A stretch of DNA of 64,000 nt. Source: Isoperla grammatica. Taxonomy: Eukaryota > Arthropoda > Insecta > Plecoptera > Perlodidae. A program made the translations under genes and the position numbers. The stretch lies in the NCBI GenBank assembly GCA_945910005.1, contig OX246746.1, forward strand, positions 36,669,826 through 36,733,825, given 5' to 3'. Each line of letters begins with the position of its first letter. The stretch's first letter is position 1. The notes under the pieces were generated by a model. It did not search any database, was not told the DNA's origin, and saw only the letters and a program-made list of their open reading frames with translations. Below, piece by piece: positions 13,504 through 25,160 of this stretch.

Positions 13504-14540
13504 ATAGCGCGTGTTTGCTGGGCGCGTTCGTGTCTCTACCACAGCGATAATATATTCAGAAGAAAGTACAAAATTTCGTTGCTGCACCGTTTTATTTTAC
13601 ATCGCGTGTTATTTTACAAACAGGGCTAACAATGCAACAGCTATACCACTTGACTGAAATATGGCCTTACAACACGGGCAGAGGTTTATACATAAGCTAC
13701 CTGGAAAGATGAGTGAAATGTATAGAATGTTTCCTTCTATTTTAATGTGTACTTACATAATCCACAAATTGGATATTAACTTACAGATAGAACCATGTAA
13801 ATCTCGTTACATAAATATATCTTGGGCTCATATCCAACTTACCCGAATGTAAAAGTCGTTATCAATATTAAACATAATTTATATGAAATCCAAGGTAATA
13901 CCAAATGCTTCCATATAGGTTGTTTATCTCCGAGTGTAAGGAAACCGTTAGCACGTACTATATTGAAAATGACCACAGACGGCCATTAAAACCAGGACAT
14001 GCAGTTCCTATTCCAAAACTCAACCCAATCCCGACTATGGAAGAAGAGATTTTAGTGTCCAGTTAAACCCGTCCCGTCAGCAAATCAGCGATTTATCATT
14101 CCTTAGTCTTTTTCGAAGATGGGATGAGAGTGCAGGTCTCATCAGCATCGCCAATCGGAAGTATTTCGTCCTGAAGTTACCACATTAAAAAGGGATTTGT
14201 AGGGGGGAAAACAAATCATTTGGTTTTAGTTTTAGTCTCGGTTGGAAGCTAGTGGATTATTCCAAGGTTGCCAGAAGATTAGAGAGCCTCCTCCGCTAAT
14301 TGCGTCAGCTGGGTGTTTACGTCACCGTTACTCATTTCAACTCTCTAATTCCTACCCAACCCACTAATTCACAGGCTTTATCTCCACTTTTGGTAACTGT
14401 ATGAATTAGTTGTCCGTCCGTCCTATTATATAACAGTCGTTTGACCCACTCGCATGAACACTAGAGAGCTCACATGTACTGGAGCTGCCAGTGAAATTAG
14501 CTTTCCATGCATGGGGGGATGAACTAGAACCCTTTTAGTT
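13504..14540. other. Spacer, nothing recognised
   Basis: No domain-bearing frame and no clear repeat structure. A 63-codon open frame at 13661-13852 on the plus strand has no recognisable features. Confidence 0.45.
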
Positions 14541-14552
14541 ACTTAGTAAGTT

Positions 14553-14598
<46 letters not shown>

Positions 14599-14631
14599 GC
14601 AGTAAGTAAGTAAGTAAGTAAGTAAGTAAGA

Positions 14632-14665
<34 letters not shown>

Positions 14666-14729
14666 TAAGTAAGTTAGTAAGTACGTAAGTAAGTAAAAAA
14701 GTGTCAGTCAGTCAGTCTGTCAGTCTGTC

Positions 14730-14795
<66 letters not shown>

Positions 14796-14832
14796 AAAGT
14801 AAGTACGTAAGTAAGTAAGTAAGTCAGTAAGT

Positions 14833-14863
<31 letters not shown>

Positions 14864-14932
14864 TAGTAAGTACGTAAAAAAGTGTCAGTCAGTCAGTCTG
14901 TCATTCTGTCAGTCTGTTAGTAAGTAAGTAAT

Positions 14933-14983
<51 letters not shown>

Positions 14984-14992
14984 TTAAGTGTT
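14541..14992. repeat. (GTAA)n array with internal duplication
   Basis: Tetranucleotide agta/gtaa units with point variants. The interrupter aaaaaagtgtcagtcagtca appears at about 14695 and again at about 14876, so a segment of about 180 bp has been duplicated. The right edge meets ttttatttccagaca, resembling the reverse complement of a retroelement tail. Confidence 0.95.
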
Positions 14993-15462
14993 TTATTTCC
15001 AGACAAAGCATATTACATTATAATAAACACTTTGTGATGACCCCAAGGTTAACTGTCTGGGATAAGTATCTATTTAGTAACTCCTAAGCAAATTAACGTT
15101 TTCAAGATAGATCAATTTTTTTAGTTCCCAATAGGTAAGACTGAGCAATCAAGATCTGTGATAGCAAAATCGGAAATCGGACAATGTTCAGCTTAAAACA
15201 ATGTTCTACTTTCCTTATACTGAACGAAGCTTTCATCTGCCCCATTAACTTTTGAACCTTGGTTTATACATTGTATTGTTTATTATTAGCATTGATTGCT
15301 TTATCAAGATACCATTGTACAGCTTTATATAATCATAACATATTACTGACGAGTAGTCGTTTGTCTCGTTGGTGGTAATGTTGGTATACATGATTGCACT
15401 TTATGCGGTATGCATGCACGTTTTCGGGTTGACTGCCGCGCTCTTTCTTGAGACAATTGTGG

Positions 15463-15533
15463 TCCTAAAAGGACCGTTTTGTCGACGTTTCGGCCAAGTA
15501 TCATTGACCATCTTCTGGACTCAGCTGTTCTCT
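15463..15533 (-). other. Second hammerhead-like relic
   Basis: On the minus strand, gagtccagaagatggtc, then ggccgaaacgtcgacaaaac and a short stem (ggtcc/ggacc) appear in the same order and spacing as the relic near 4.35 kb. The shared signature ccgaaacgtcga is typical of sequence flanking Penelope-like elements as I know them. The core box reads CAGAAGA and is degenerate. No flanking RT is visible. Confidence 0.35.
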
Positions 15534-15558
15534 CGATGAGTTAACATATACGTGTTAA

Positions 15559-15700
<142 letters not shown>

Positions 15701-15728
15701 TAAAACGGAAACATAGTAGAACAGGTAA

Positions 15729-15730
<2 letters not shown>

Positions 15731-15764
<34 letters not shown>
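15731..15764. repeat. (GTAA)n microsatellite
   Basis: Eight or so units of agta, again followed directly by ttttatttgcatttttacag, an arrangement like that at 14.99 kb. Sequence to about 16135 is AT-rich and unassigned. Confidence 0.9.
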
Positions 15765-15766
<2 letters not shown>

Positions 15767-16137
15767 TTTTATTTGCATTTTTACAGGTTGCATTACACTT
15801 GGATACTAAATTACAGAATAGTGTCTTAATATAATATTTTTTAACAGTAATTACAAGTATGTAAGTAAATGTAAACCATTGTTATGTTGCAAACATAAGC
15901 AAATGCTTGAGCGCTGTACAACATAACATGCACTTAATCTAGACTAAAAACTATACTTATTTTCTAATCGATATCTATACGAAAAGATGTAAACATGAAC
16001 TTAATATGAACTGAACCAGCCTGTACGGTAGCCTTTCTTTTAATATCTTTAGCATATTATATTATAATGTAAAGTTAGTACACAATTATTATTATTATTG
16101 ATATTTGTTTGTACTGTTGGCGTTTATAAGACCTAAT

Positions 16138-16225
16138 AATTGGACTGTACACTGTTCCTTGTCAAGATAAAAACAATTAAAACCGCAATATTTCGAACCC
16201 TTATCAGAGCTCTTCAACGGGCGAA
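16138..16225. mobile_element. Single arm of the 52.5-kb MITE family
   Basis: ttggactgtacactgttcct followed by tgtcaaga and a cgcaatatttcgaaccc box aligns with the left arm of the palindromic element at 52531-52741. The right arm is missing. The 59-bp minisatellite starts immediately downstream, where the element's interior would be. Confidence 0.55.
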
Positions 16226-16235
16226 ACCACACCTT

Positions 16236-16592
16236 TGTGTTTGACCTTTGTGTTTACACGCTAACATTACAAGCGTTATTGACCAACTCGAATACAAAGT
16301 TGACCTTTGTGTTGTTTTTACGCTAACATTACAAGCGTTATTGACCAACTCGCGTAATAATTTACCTTTTTGTTTACACGCTAACATTACAAGCGTTATT
16401 GACCAACTCGAGTAAAAAGTTGACCTTTGTGTTTACACGCTAACATTACAAGCGTTATTGACCAACTCGAGTAAAAAATTGACCTTTTTGTTTACACGCT
16501 AACATTACAAGCGTACTTGACCAACTCGAGTAAAAAGTTGACCTTTGTGTTTACACGCTAACATTACAAGCGTTATTGACCAACTCGCGTAA
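16236..16592. repeat. 59-bp minisatellite, about 6 copies
   Basis: Units contain gtttacacgctaacattaca and ttgaccaactcgagtaaaa with small length and base variants. Each unit has a small self-complementary core (cgctaacattacaagcg). It sits directly against a MITE arm. Confidence 0.95.
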
Positions 16593-17091
16593 AATGCGAA
16601 TAATGCAGTAACCCGGGTTAAACCCGGGCTTAGTTTCCTCGAGTATCTACGGAGGTTGATTTAAATTTGGGCCTCTTCCACTATTTCACTTCAGAAAACT
16701 AATTGATTCCTCTAATTGGATTAATTCTTATTGGAGAGAGATAATTAGAGAAATAATATTGAAATAAGGAAAGAGCCATATTGCTTATTAATATTTTAAT
16801 TAGGTTCTGATAGAAGATACAAAGTATTGCTTTGGGGCTATCTTACTCCTCACAGTTCACTCAGATAATAAGATGGATATCTTGTATGAATACGTGTTGG
16901 AGATTTAGCTAGCTCAAGCCTAATATCCTTTTTTAATCTGAGCCCATGTACAATTGTTAGCATTTACATGACGATTTAAAACAGTGCAATGTGTGTGCTA
17001 TTAAAAACATTAAGATCGACATATATTTTTCTTGTGATATTTTTGGGTGGTTCTCTACTTCTATTTTAAAAGTGTGTGAAGTCCCTTTCGT
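16593..17091. other. Spacer, nothing recognised
   Basis: AT-rich. A perfect 16-bp palindrome (acccgggttaaacccggg region, about 16611-16628) lies at the left edge; no gene seen. Confidence 0.4.
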
Positions 17092-17706
17092 GGTGATATT
17101 GTGTTTTGACATGGCCCTGATTTAGTGTCTAGTGTTACTATCTTGTATCTTGTGTTTTGACATGGCCCTGATTTAGTGTCTAGTGTTACTATCTTGTATC
17201 TTGTGTTTTGACATGGCCCTGATTTAGTGTCTAGTGTTACTATCTTGTATCTTTTGTTTTGACTTGGCACTGATTTAGTGTCTAGTGTTACTATCTTGTA
17301 TCTTGTGTTTTGACAAGGCACTGATTTAGTGTCTAGTGTTACTATCTTGTATCTTGTGTTTTGACATGGCCCTGATTTAGTGTCTAGTGTTACTATCTTG
17401 TATCTTGTGTTTTGACATGGCCCTGATTTAGTGTCTAGTGTTACTATCTTGTATCTTGTGTTTTGACATGGCCCTGATTTAGTGTCTAGTGTTACTATCT
17501 TGTATCTTGTGTTTTGACATGGCCCTGATTTAGTGTCTAGTGTTACTATCTTGTATCTTGTGTTTTGACATGGCCCTGATTACTATCTTGTATCTTGTGT
17601 TTTGACATGGCCCTGATTTAGTGTCTAGTGTTACTATCTTGTATCTTGTGTTTTGACATGGCACTGATTAAGTGTCTAGTGTTACTATCTTGTATCTTGT
17701 GTTTTT
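17092..17706. repeat. 51-bp minisatellite, about 12 copies
   Basis: Units run gttttgacatggccctgatt then tagtgtctagtgttactatc and ttgtatcttgt. One unit near 17577 lacks about 18 bp (ccctgattactatcttg). Because 51 is a multiple of three, the minus strand has an 86-codon repetitive frame rich in CQNTRYKIVTLDTK; I regard it as a by-product. Confidence 0.95.
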
Positions 17707-17797
17707 TTGTTATTATATGTTATAATTTTATTTTTATCATTGTATCGCACTTGTGGAGCAATGCCCTGTTGCTGATAAATAAACATGAAATGAAATA
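17707..17797 (+). mobile_element. Possible retroelement 3' tail
   Basis: The block gttgctgataaataaacatg followed by aaatgaaataaaatgg resembles the polyadenylation-rich 3' end of insect non-LTR elements. No coding remnant is attached, so the assignment is weak. Confidence 0.3.
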
Positions 17798-19041
17798 AAA
17801 TGGAGTATATATATTGTTGTTAAGTAAGTGTTAAGATATATTGTATCTTTATAGCGTCATATTATTACGTATTATACTACTGAAATAAAGTATTACCTGT
17901 GTTTGTCGGGTATCTGTGCTATGCATTTTTCATTCAGTTTCTGATACGAGTTACCTGGTTGGGTGGAAGAACGAGATGTAACCTTGAACCTCGCCATTTT
18001 CTTGTAAACATGTATCGAATGTAAGTAACAATTTTGTACATGCAAGAAATGAAGGATCTGTTCATGTATCTGTATCATCCGCTAAAATTCCCAATTTCGA
18101 GCATTGCTAGAAATATTTCTGTTTCCATTGAACGTAATAGTCGAATTGTCTTGCACGAGTCCTACGCACAAAGCTTGGCGTGTGGTCGTGAGCACATGAG
18201 CACAGTTCCTCTGCCTACGACCAGAGGGGGTTTCACGCAGATTAGCCAAGCTTTAAGAAACTCCAAACTAACATTAGCCCCTTAACTTTACCCCAGGGCT
18301 AGTCTATAGCTAATCAGGGCCCAGCAATTGAGACATAAATGCGCGCTGATCGAGGGAAGACATTGTAGAGAAAACAACAAGAAACAAAAACAGAAACAGA
18401 CAGTTCAATTACCTGAAAATGGCGGAAACATTAATTTCATAAAAATACAAATACATTGATGTTACAACTTACCATGCACTCTACATACAGAGCTAATTTA
18501 ATCAACTGTTAACACTTTCATGAAACATGATATTATATTCTTAATTACGAATTTATATGCGACTACTACTAAACTATACACATGGGCAGCTGAAAAATTT
18601 TAGCCCCTTTAAAGTTAGTATTGAGATAAATGTTTTTAAATGCACTATAGGGCAGAGTTACATTTGAGTCATTCTAATGTAAAGAAAGCCTTGATGAAAA
18701 AACTCAGCGTCACTAAAACATTACTAGCGAGAGTTCTAATCGGACCAGCGCTGATCGAGTTGAGATTATCTTAGTTTGACGTTCCCCTGCTGTTCCCCTC
18801 CATCGCTGTGACCACCCCTTATCCCCGTGACAACCCGAAAATCATATCATATTTGTTTTATTTATTTGTTTATAAATTTCCACAATGATATTACATCGCA
18901 CATATTTTGTCCATGTCCCAGGACATGTTACTGAGATTCTCCAGCACATAAGGCGACTGGTGTGTGGATGAAGAATCCCTTTCATGTGGACTTAAGACTA
19001 AGATAATGCATAGTATTTATAAAAAGAGTAAGCTAAAAATT

Positions 19042-19046
<5 letters not shown>
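17798..19046. other. Spacer, no gene recognised
   Basis: Two short open frames (17893-18078 minus, 18034-18285 plus) have no recognisable domain. The stretch 18846-19040 begins with a T-rich run and could be a minus-strand retroelement tail, but I cannot assign it. Confidence 0.45.

Positions 19047-19084
<38 letters not shown>
19047..19084. repeat. (AT)n microsatellite
   Basis: Pure alternating AT, about 38 bp. Confidence 0.97.
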
Positions 19085-19089
<5 letters not shown>

Positions 19090-19127
19090 CACTAATAGGC
19101 CTACTTCTGTGGCCAGGATTTATGTTG

Positions 19128-19230
19128 ATAAAATTAAAATAGTTGCGGGTTAGTCCGCCACGTCCTACCTCCATATTAAGCCGACGTTATAGGACGTGGC
19201 GGACTAACCCGCCACTATTTTAATTTTATT
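19128..19230. mobile_element. Foldback hairpin 1
   Basis: The left arm ataaaattaaaatagttgcg continuing ggttagtccgccacgtcct pairs with aggacgtggcggactaaccc and gccactattttaattttat. Arms of about 40 bp enclose a loop of about 25 bp. It is probably a MITE or its deletion derivative. A near-identical 12-mer (atttatgttgat / atttatattgat) flanks it. Confidence 0.8.
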
Positions 19231-19242
19231 AATATTTATATT

Positions 19243-19304
19243 GATTTGTTGTCTTCCGGGATATTTCGCCGCTTGTGTGGGGAATATCCCGGAAGACAAC
19301 AAAT
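19243..19304. mobile_element. Foldback hairpin 2
   Basis: Immediately downstream of hairpin 1. The arm atttgttgtcttccgggata pairs with the right arm tatcccggaagacaacaaat around a loop of about 20 bp. It could be an independent mini-element or the outer part of a nested insertion. Confidence 0.8.
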
Positions 19305-19987
19305 CCATAACATACGTCCGAGCAAACATAAGAAACAACATACATACATATATATTACTAATTTTAAACTATATTAAGTTAATGCAATATAATAATAATG
19401 CAGGATAAGATAATTGTACTGTCATGTTGATCTTTTGATAAAGATTATAGTATAAGTTATTGTCAGGACTGTTCAACAAGATCTGATATAATCTTGTAGA
19501 ACCTAATTTAAGCTAGGCTAAGTTTGAAACTAAATAGTATAATATTAATTTCATATTATTTATAATCAGTCATTTGTTATGCTGGGCGGTGGTCACATAA
19601 CTATAAGGGGTGGAGGTTTTAAACTACGTCAATCTGTAGTCTAGTATGCATGATAGCCAATAAGACTTTTCAGGACTTTCCATTTGTTTGTTTGAACACG
19701 AGTGTTCCGTGAGTCAAAGGATTGTTTACGTTGATCGTTATGAAATTCCTCATATTCATCTGTGCAATGACGAGTATGCCCTTCAGCTTGTGAATAAATA
19801 TGTTATTTTGTGTATGTAAAATTTGCAACGCAAATTGGATCTTACATTACCGCTGAAAAAATTTGAATATTAATTTAAAAGATGAAAACATTACCCTCTC
19901 ATTCAATATTCACCTTCAAAGTGAATATTTTATTGAAATTAGACGTTGTATCTTTTCGCAGTTAATAATTATAATATGAGGTAACTA
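19305..19987. other. Spacer, nothing recognised
   Basis: AT-rich and stop-rich. No repeats or domains recognised. Confidence 0.4.
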
Positions 19988-20633
19988 TAGCGGGTTCCCA
20001 AACGGGGGGCCGTGAACCTCTGCTAGGGGTGCCGCGAAATTTTCGTTGAAAATGAAAAACATGTTTCTGCATATTTTAAAAATAAAACAAAATAATAATA
20101 ATTTTTAATATTTTAACAGTACAAACGAAACCTCTTAATAATAGTCTGACCACGACTGAATTTTCACTGAAACATTTATTACATCGAGGATGCAACATTT
20201 TGTACTCTAACTCTACATCCCCGTCAACCCCGAATAACAGTTTAGAATTAACTAAACGTTTCAGAAACAATTGAAAAAACAGAATCAAATTTATACGGCA
20301 GTTATGAACATCTTACCTGTGTTTCAGCATTAATAGACATTAAATTAAAGAAAAGAGAAAAACTTCTATAAGCTGAAGAGGAAAAGAGAGTAAAAACAAT
20401 CGAAACATTGATTCCCACGTTGTATATCCAACTATAAGTTAGTGGTGGTGGTACAGTAATTAAATCATTGAATTTAATTTGCAAAATGTTGATTTATTAC
20501 TATCATTATATATTTTTAAAAATATTGATTTTTGGAGTGGGCGTTAATGGAAAGAGGGGGGGGGGGGGGTACCGCGTGACCCACAACTGTAGGTTTGGGG
20601 GAGCCTTGAGTCAAAAAAGGTTGGGAACTAATG
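19988..20633. mobile_element. Degenerate hAT-like element
   Basis: The left end tagcgggttcccaaacgggg and the right end, closing with aaaaaaggttgggaactaat, are imperfect inverted repeats of the ggttcccaaac type known from many animal hAT transposons. A 14-G run lies at 20556-20569 inside the right end. I could not see a matching 8-bp target duplication. The two minus-strand frames inside (70 and 60 codons) are not recognisable transposase. Confidence 0.5.
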
Positions 20634-21734
20634 CTATTACCCCAGGGTTCGCTTAGGTTTTTGACGGCGATTTGAATGTTTCATTACAACTATAAAATAA
20701 CGTTTTAACGCACAGTGTGATGCGAGTGCGACACTGCTTAGCATAGCTATCCTATAATATACCTTCACAATCTGTTGCTATAGTCATGGCGTTAGCAGAC
20801 ATGTCGTGTTCGGTGTGAATTAAAAAAAAAAAAAATAACATGTTTCCTATGCACTGCGCGAAGACGTTTTGCGTACAGGTACGTCCTAAACCCATTTAAA
20901 TATTGCTATTAATTTTGGAAATAAATATAATAAGAAACATGGCGTGTTGATCGAGTCAACTTGCATAATTTGATGAAAAAATGCCGTTTTGTATACGATC
21001 TAGCATAGTTGATCGTCGTTATAAAAGCAAAGCCCGTCTTGGCACTCCAAACTGCTTACAGCAAAATACTTACCACATTCTTGGAACCTGGTTCTTATGA
21101 GTTCTTTTTATCTTGAAAACTTTACTAAATAACGGGCAAATCTGCCGCGAGTTGGATTGAAAAGAGGAAAAGGAAAAGTGTGTAGACTTACAATCGATTT
21201 GACGTGACATCGACGAGTGGACCAAGCCTGCTTCAAACGCCGAAGGGGAAACGGGGAGGGGAGGTGGGGGTAGGAGTGGGGGCCACACTCCACATCGAGC
21301 ACAGATGCCAGATCCGCATTGCCAATTTTTTGTCATAAAAAAGTCAGTCTTCTTTTCCCTTCAAATAAGCGAGACCAAGATTAATCAACTACAAGTTGTA
21401 CAATAACGTGGAACTGGAGATACGATTTCTTTCCTGTCCACATTTTCCACCGTTGTCCCAAATTGAACTCATTTTAAAGTTGATGTGGCTCTGATATGCT
21501 CGAGGGGAGGAGCAAATGTTCAAGCGAGAGGAAACACCATCGTTCATTTCAGACAACTTTACAATGTTGGCCTATTTACCATTTTGCCGGGTCAAAATTC
21601 AAAATTCTTTTTCTTTTGTGAATGACAATCTGGCGAGGTTGGGATTTATTGCAACCCACCCATAATACAGTGCTATCTCGACTTCAAGTTTTTACGAAAG
21701 TGGTTTTAATCGTCGAGTTCGGCAGTCGTAAAGA
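20634..21734. other. Spacer, nothing recognised
   Basis: Contains an A-run near 20821-20834 and a G-rich patch at about 21245-21285. Two overlapping minus-strand frames of 64 and 88 codons across 21070-21336 have no recognised domain. Confidence 0.4.
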
Positions 21735-21952
21735 TTCTGGCATCTGTCCGCAGGTGTTCGCACTGTCCAATCACTGATTCATATGTTTCATATTTGAAAT
21801 ATCGATCTTTGATTGGTTATCGCTCACTCGTCGATGGTGTTCGAAGCCTACAGGGTTGGTTTAGTCACTTTAAATTAAAGTCCCCCACTGCAAATCAGTT
21901 TAGTTACTGAGTGGGTAGACTCTAAATGTGAATGTATTTATTTATTTTATTT
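21735..21952 (+). mobile_element. SINE family 1, truncated copy
   Basis: Begins abruptly at gattctggcatctgtccg and matches the 3' two thirds of the 55.4-kb copy, ending at a gtatttatttattttattt tail. It differs from the 10.9-kb copy at only a few positions, suggesting a young family. Confidence 0.8.
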
Positions 21953-22237
21953 ATACCAATGCATATGAAGCTGCTGCTTATCTCCGGCGTCTTTCTCGCT
22001 CTCATGGGGCTGCTGCAGTAACGCGGGCTAGTACCCAACAAGTGCAGCGAGAGGGAGAACAACTGTGTGAAGCACCTTCCGTACATATACTAAAGTATTT
22101 TAATAGCAGTTGAACGTTGATAATAAAACCGTTTATAATTTTATACTGTAATTTAAAAATATCTACGAGTAAGCTAAAATCAAATATATAATACTTACCT
22201 ATCCAACTTAGGGCAAGGGGGTCCTGCAGCACGGCAG

Positions 22238-22262
22238 CCCCCCCCCCCCCCGCCCCCCCCAC
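22238..22262. repeat. Poly-C tract
   Basis: Fourteen C, one G, then eight or more C. Not placed in a recognised element. Confidence 0.95.
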
Positions 22263-22429
22263 CACCACTACGCGAGCCGCCAATGAATGAATAAACAATA
22301 CGCGAATAAATATTATTCAATAATATTACTATCATTATTAATCACTTATTAAATAGATTGAGGTAATGAATAAGATTGTGTAATAAGCTCAAGCATTTGG
22401 ATCGTCTGACCCATGCAAACACCCGACTA

Positions 22430-22568
22430 AAGCCTGTATTACACGGTCGCATTGTTTCACCCAACTTCTGGAATTCAAGGGAAAAAAAACACATCCCAAA
22501 CATCAATAATAGCTATTATTTATTGATGCTTTGATGCCCTTGAATTCTAGAAGCTATAATACAGGCTT
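22430..22568. mobile_element. Palindromic MITE, about 139 bp
   Basis: The left end aagcctgtattacac and inner segment cttctggaattcaaggg pair with cccttgaattctagaagc and aatacaggctt at the right. The central atcaataatagctattattt segment is also self-complementary. Non-coding. Confidence 0.8.
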
Positions 22569-22774
22569 GAACCTGCGATAAGAGATAGTGGATTCCAATA
22601 TCACAATGCAGTTGACCTTGATGGAGTTGGTTCAGCGATAACACGCGAGACTAAAGGTGTTTCCGATGTTTGCCACAGTCATAAGGCGGCCATTGGGCAT
22701 TCCTCCCCAACTATCGTCACATCAGGTAAAGCTCTTGTGAACACTACAGAAAGGATTGTGATGATAATAATATT

Positions 22775-22947
22775 TGAGGGTTGACGTATCATATTTGTGC
22801 AACGACGCTAATCGAGACGATGAGTGGGTGATCATGAAGATGAAAAAACGCCACATGACACCCATGCCCAAGCCAGGATTCGAACCTGGAACGCAGAGAT
22901 CTTGGTTTTGTAGATCAACGGATCGACAGCGGCCAACTGCGCTGGCC
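22775..22947 (-). mobile_element. SINE family 2, tRNA-derived
   Basis: On the minus strand ggccagcgcagttggcc corresponds to an RNA polymerase III A box, and ggttcgaatcctgg about 50 nt later to a B box. The head is therefore tRNA-like, but the ends do not form a tRNA acceptor stem. The downstream body, with cgccacatgacacccatg on the plus strand, is shared with 34088-34252. The plus-strand frame containing PGFEPGT simply translates the B box. Confidence 0.8.
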
Positions 22948-23112
22948 AGAAAGGATTAGGCCTAAAAGCGGTTTATACACACAACTCCTGTATTTTATTG
23001 GAAATACAATTTATTTACTGCAAGCTGCACGTTAGCAAGATTACTGTTCAAGGTGGGTGGCATTTTATTTTGTGTCTTGGGTTTTAAAACATGTAAAAGA
23101 TGAGTTGGGTGT

Positions 23113-23292
23113 CTCAGACCTTATAGGGGGTGCGAGGTCGACCGCGAGCCGACGCGTCTCAGGGTGTTCAGGGGGACAGGGGGACAGGGGGACACAGTCT
23201 CAGACATTAGGGGGCGCGAGGTCGACCGCGGGCCGACGCGTCTCAGGGTCGTCAAGGGGACAGGGGGACAGGGGGACAGGGGGACACAGTCT
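23113..23292. repeat. Tandem duplication with GGGGACA runs
   Basis: Two copies of a unit of about 90 bp, each with gcgaggtcgaccgcg, ccgacgcgtctcagggt and three to four gggggaca units, then cacagtctc. Unusually GC-rich and CpG-rich compared with its surroundings. Confidence 0.9.
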
Positions 23293-24829
23293 CCGAAAGA
23301 TGCAGCCGTTTTCCCTTTTAAGAACTCTCCGCAAAGTAGATCGCGAGATTGAATTTCGTCGGGGGCTGAGATGTTCCGGCAGATAAAAGCGAGCTCGCAT
23401 TCTGGCGGCGACGACTTGGAATACAAAATGAAGTAAATAGGCCAAAACGAACACCACCACCAAATTACTCGTAAGACTGTTAGTTTAAGTCTCACTATAA
23501 ATAATTAACATTCAAGTTAGCTCCGTTTTTCCATAAAAATTCCGTAAGAACCGGCACGAAATGTCCCATTCCTAGAGCTGAAAGAATGAAGTATGCTTTT
23601 TAAATTGATAGTCAGTTGTACGAAAGGTCCGAATATGGGAATTAATTTTAGTATTTATAGAATTTAAAACGTAAAGCCACAAACCACATTCCTTCCGACA
23701 ACAGTAAATTCAAACTTTTTTAGTTTACAGAATAGAAAAAAAAGCGTTGAATAAGAGGTGGAAAATAAAGCAATATGTCTCATGACCTTTTAAACCGACC
23801 TTATGAATTTCATTGTCAACCACTTGCGCGCAAAACAGTTGCTCTCGTTTCCGACATTCTCAAAGAAAGACTTGGAACTGAAATTGCTTTCTTCTAAATC
23901 TAAATAACGTGCAATGCAATAAGGACATTCAAACAGTCTGGCTGGAGAATATAGTTGGTGTTCCGTTCAAAAACAAATTAAGAATCGCATATAGTCAGAG
24001 GCAGTTTTCCTTCTGCTTTTCCCGATAATAACCCGACGGTTGAAGAAAGCGGAAGCTTAGTTCACTTTGCCAGAGCAATATTAACTTTTCATAAAACAAT
24101 TTGTTATGAAACCGATATCTCAACTCGCAGCTGCTCTTTCTTCTCGTTTCCTCCCGAACGTTAATCATTACATCGTCAACACTGAATCCATCCTGTTATC
24201 GGACTTAAATTTGAGGTAACACCAGTTATAGAATAAATAAATTGGAACTTGACGGAGGTGGTTTCCATCCAGTAATTCAAAAGGAACGCCCTCTGAATTT
24301 TCTCTCGTATCATGACTTCAATATTAAATTCCTTGCAAGCTCCTGAAGCAGTTGATTGAATAGCTTAAAAAACCTCTTCAAATACACGTTTCCCAAGTAT
24401 TGTGAGGTGCTTTTATTTACTGACAATCGTAAAAAGCAATTACGACTAGATCTTGCTTCAAGAGAGTAATCAACTCTCAGTTTGCGAATAAAAATCTCTC
24501 ACAAGATTTATTTTAAAAAATTGCTTGAGTTTGAGATAGATTTATTAAAACCAAGCAAGCATCACTAACGTTTCTATTGACAACGGTAGTACTTAGTTTT
24601 GTCTCCGTGACCCCAGGATTCGATATCTTCAAACGAACGAAAAGATATTACACAAGTCTCAAGCGTAATATTGAACTATTCGATGTCTATAAGGTATAAA
24701 ACCAATAATAACCTTTCAGTTCAGAGAAATTGCAAATAAATAACAACCTAATAAATCTCTCATTCCACGTCTCATATAGAAGACTATGGTTAAGATTGTA
24801 TGGCCATCCAGCCTGCGTAACTCCCCATT
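23293..24829. other. Spacer, no gene recognised
   Basis: The first 100 bases remain CpG-rich (cgggggctgag, gcggcgacgac) and might be the edge of a promoter or an LTR, but no ORF or TATA/PBS arrangement supports either. The rest is AT-rich without recognisable content. Confidence 0.35.
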
Positions 24830-25160
24830 TTGGTCTGTTCAAATTGATTTAAAATGTGTTTAAAATGTCCCCAATGTAAATCAAATATGTCATCCTGTAG
24901 AGAATTTAGTGACCTTTTGTTATGAATGTTTCTTTGTTCCAAACAATATTTCCGTTTTTCAGATATTCTTAATTACCTTTTGTAATGTGATGTTGCTGGA
25001 TACCTGTCACACCTAATTAAGAACATATACAAAACAAAAACATTTATTGGAATACAAAACCATTCATAAGAAAGAGAAAGAGAAATACTATATAAGGTGA
25101 CATATTTTCATTTTCTTTTCGGACCATATTTAAAACCATTGTAAAGCAATTGTAACAGAC
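24830..25160. mobile_element. MITE family 2, degenerate copy
   Basis: Shares with 31743-32134 the landmarks aaatatgtcatcctgtagag, tttttcagatattcttaatt, ttttgtaatgtgatgttgct and cattcataagaaagag. The interior folds back on itself. Its right terminus has been expanded into the tandem array that follows. Confidence 0.6.

Noticed and set aside
17061..17321. 86-codon Cys-Gln-Asn-Thr repeat frame
   Set aside because: Translation of the 51-bp minisatellite.
22863..22947. Possible tRNA gene on the minus strand (also at 34180-34250, 47850-47905 and 55420-55495)
   Set aside because: A and B boxes are present but no acceptor stem closes, and the bodies repeat elsewhere; these are SINE heads.
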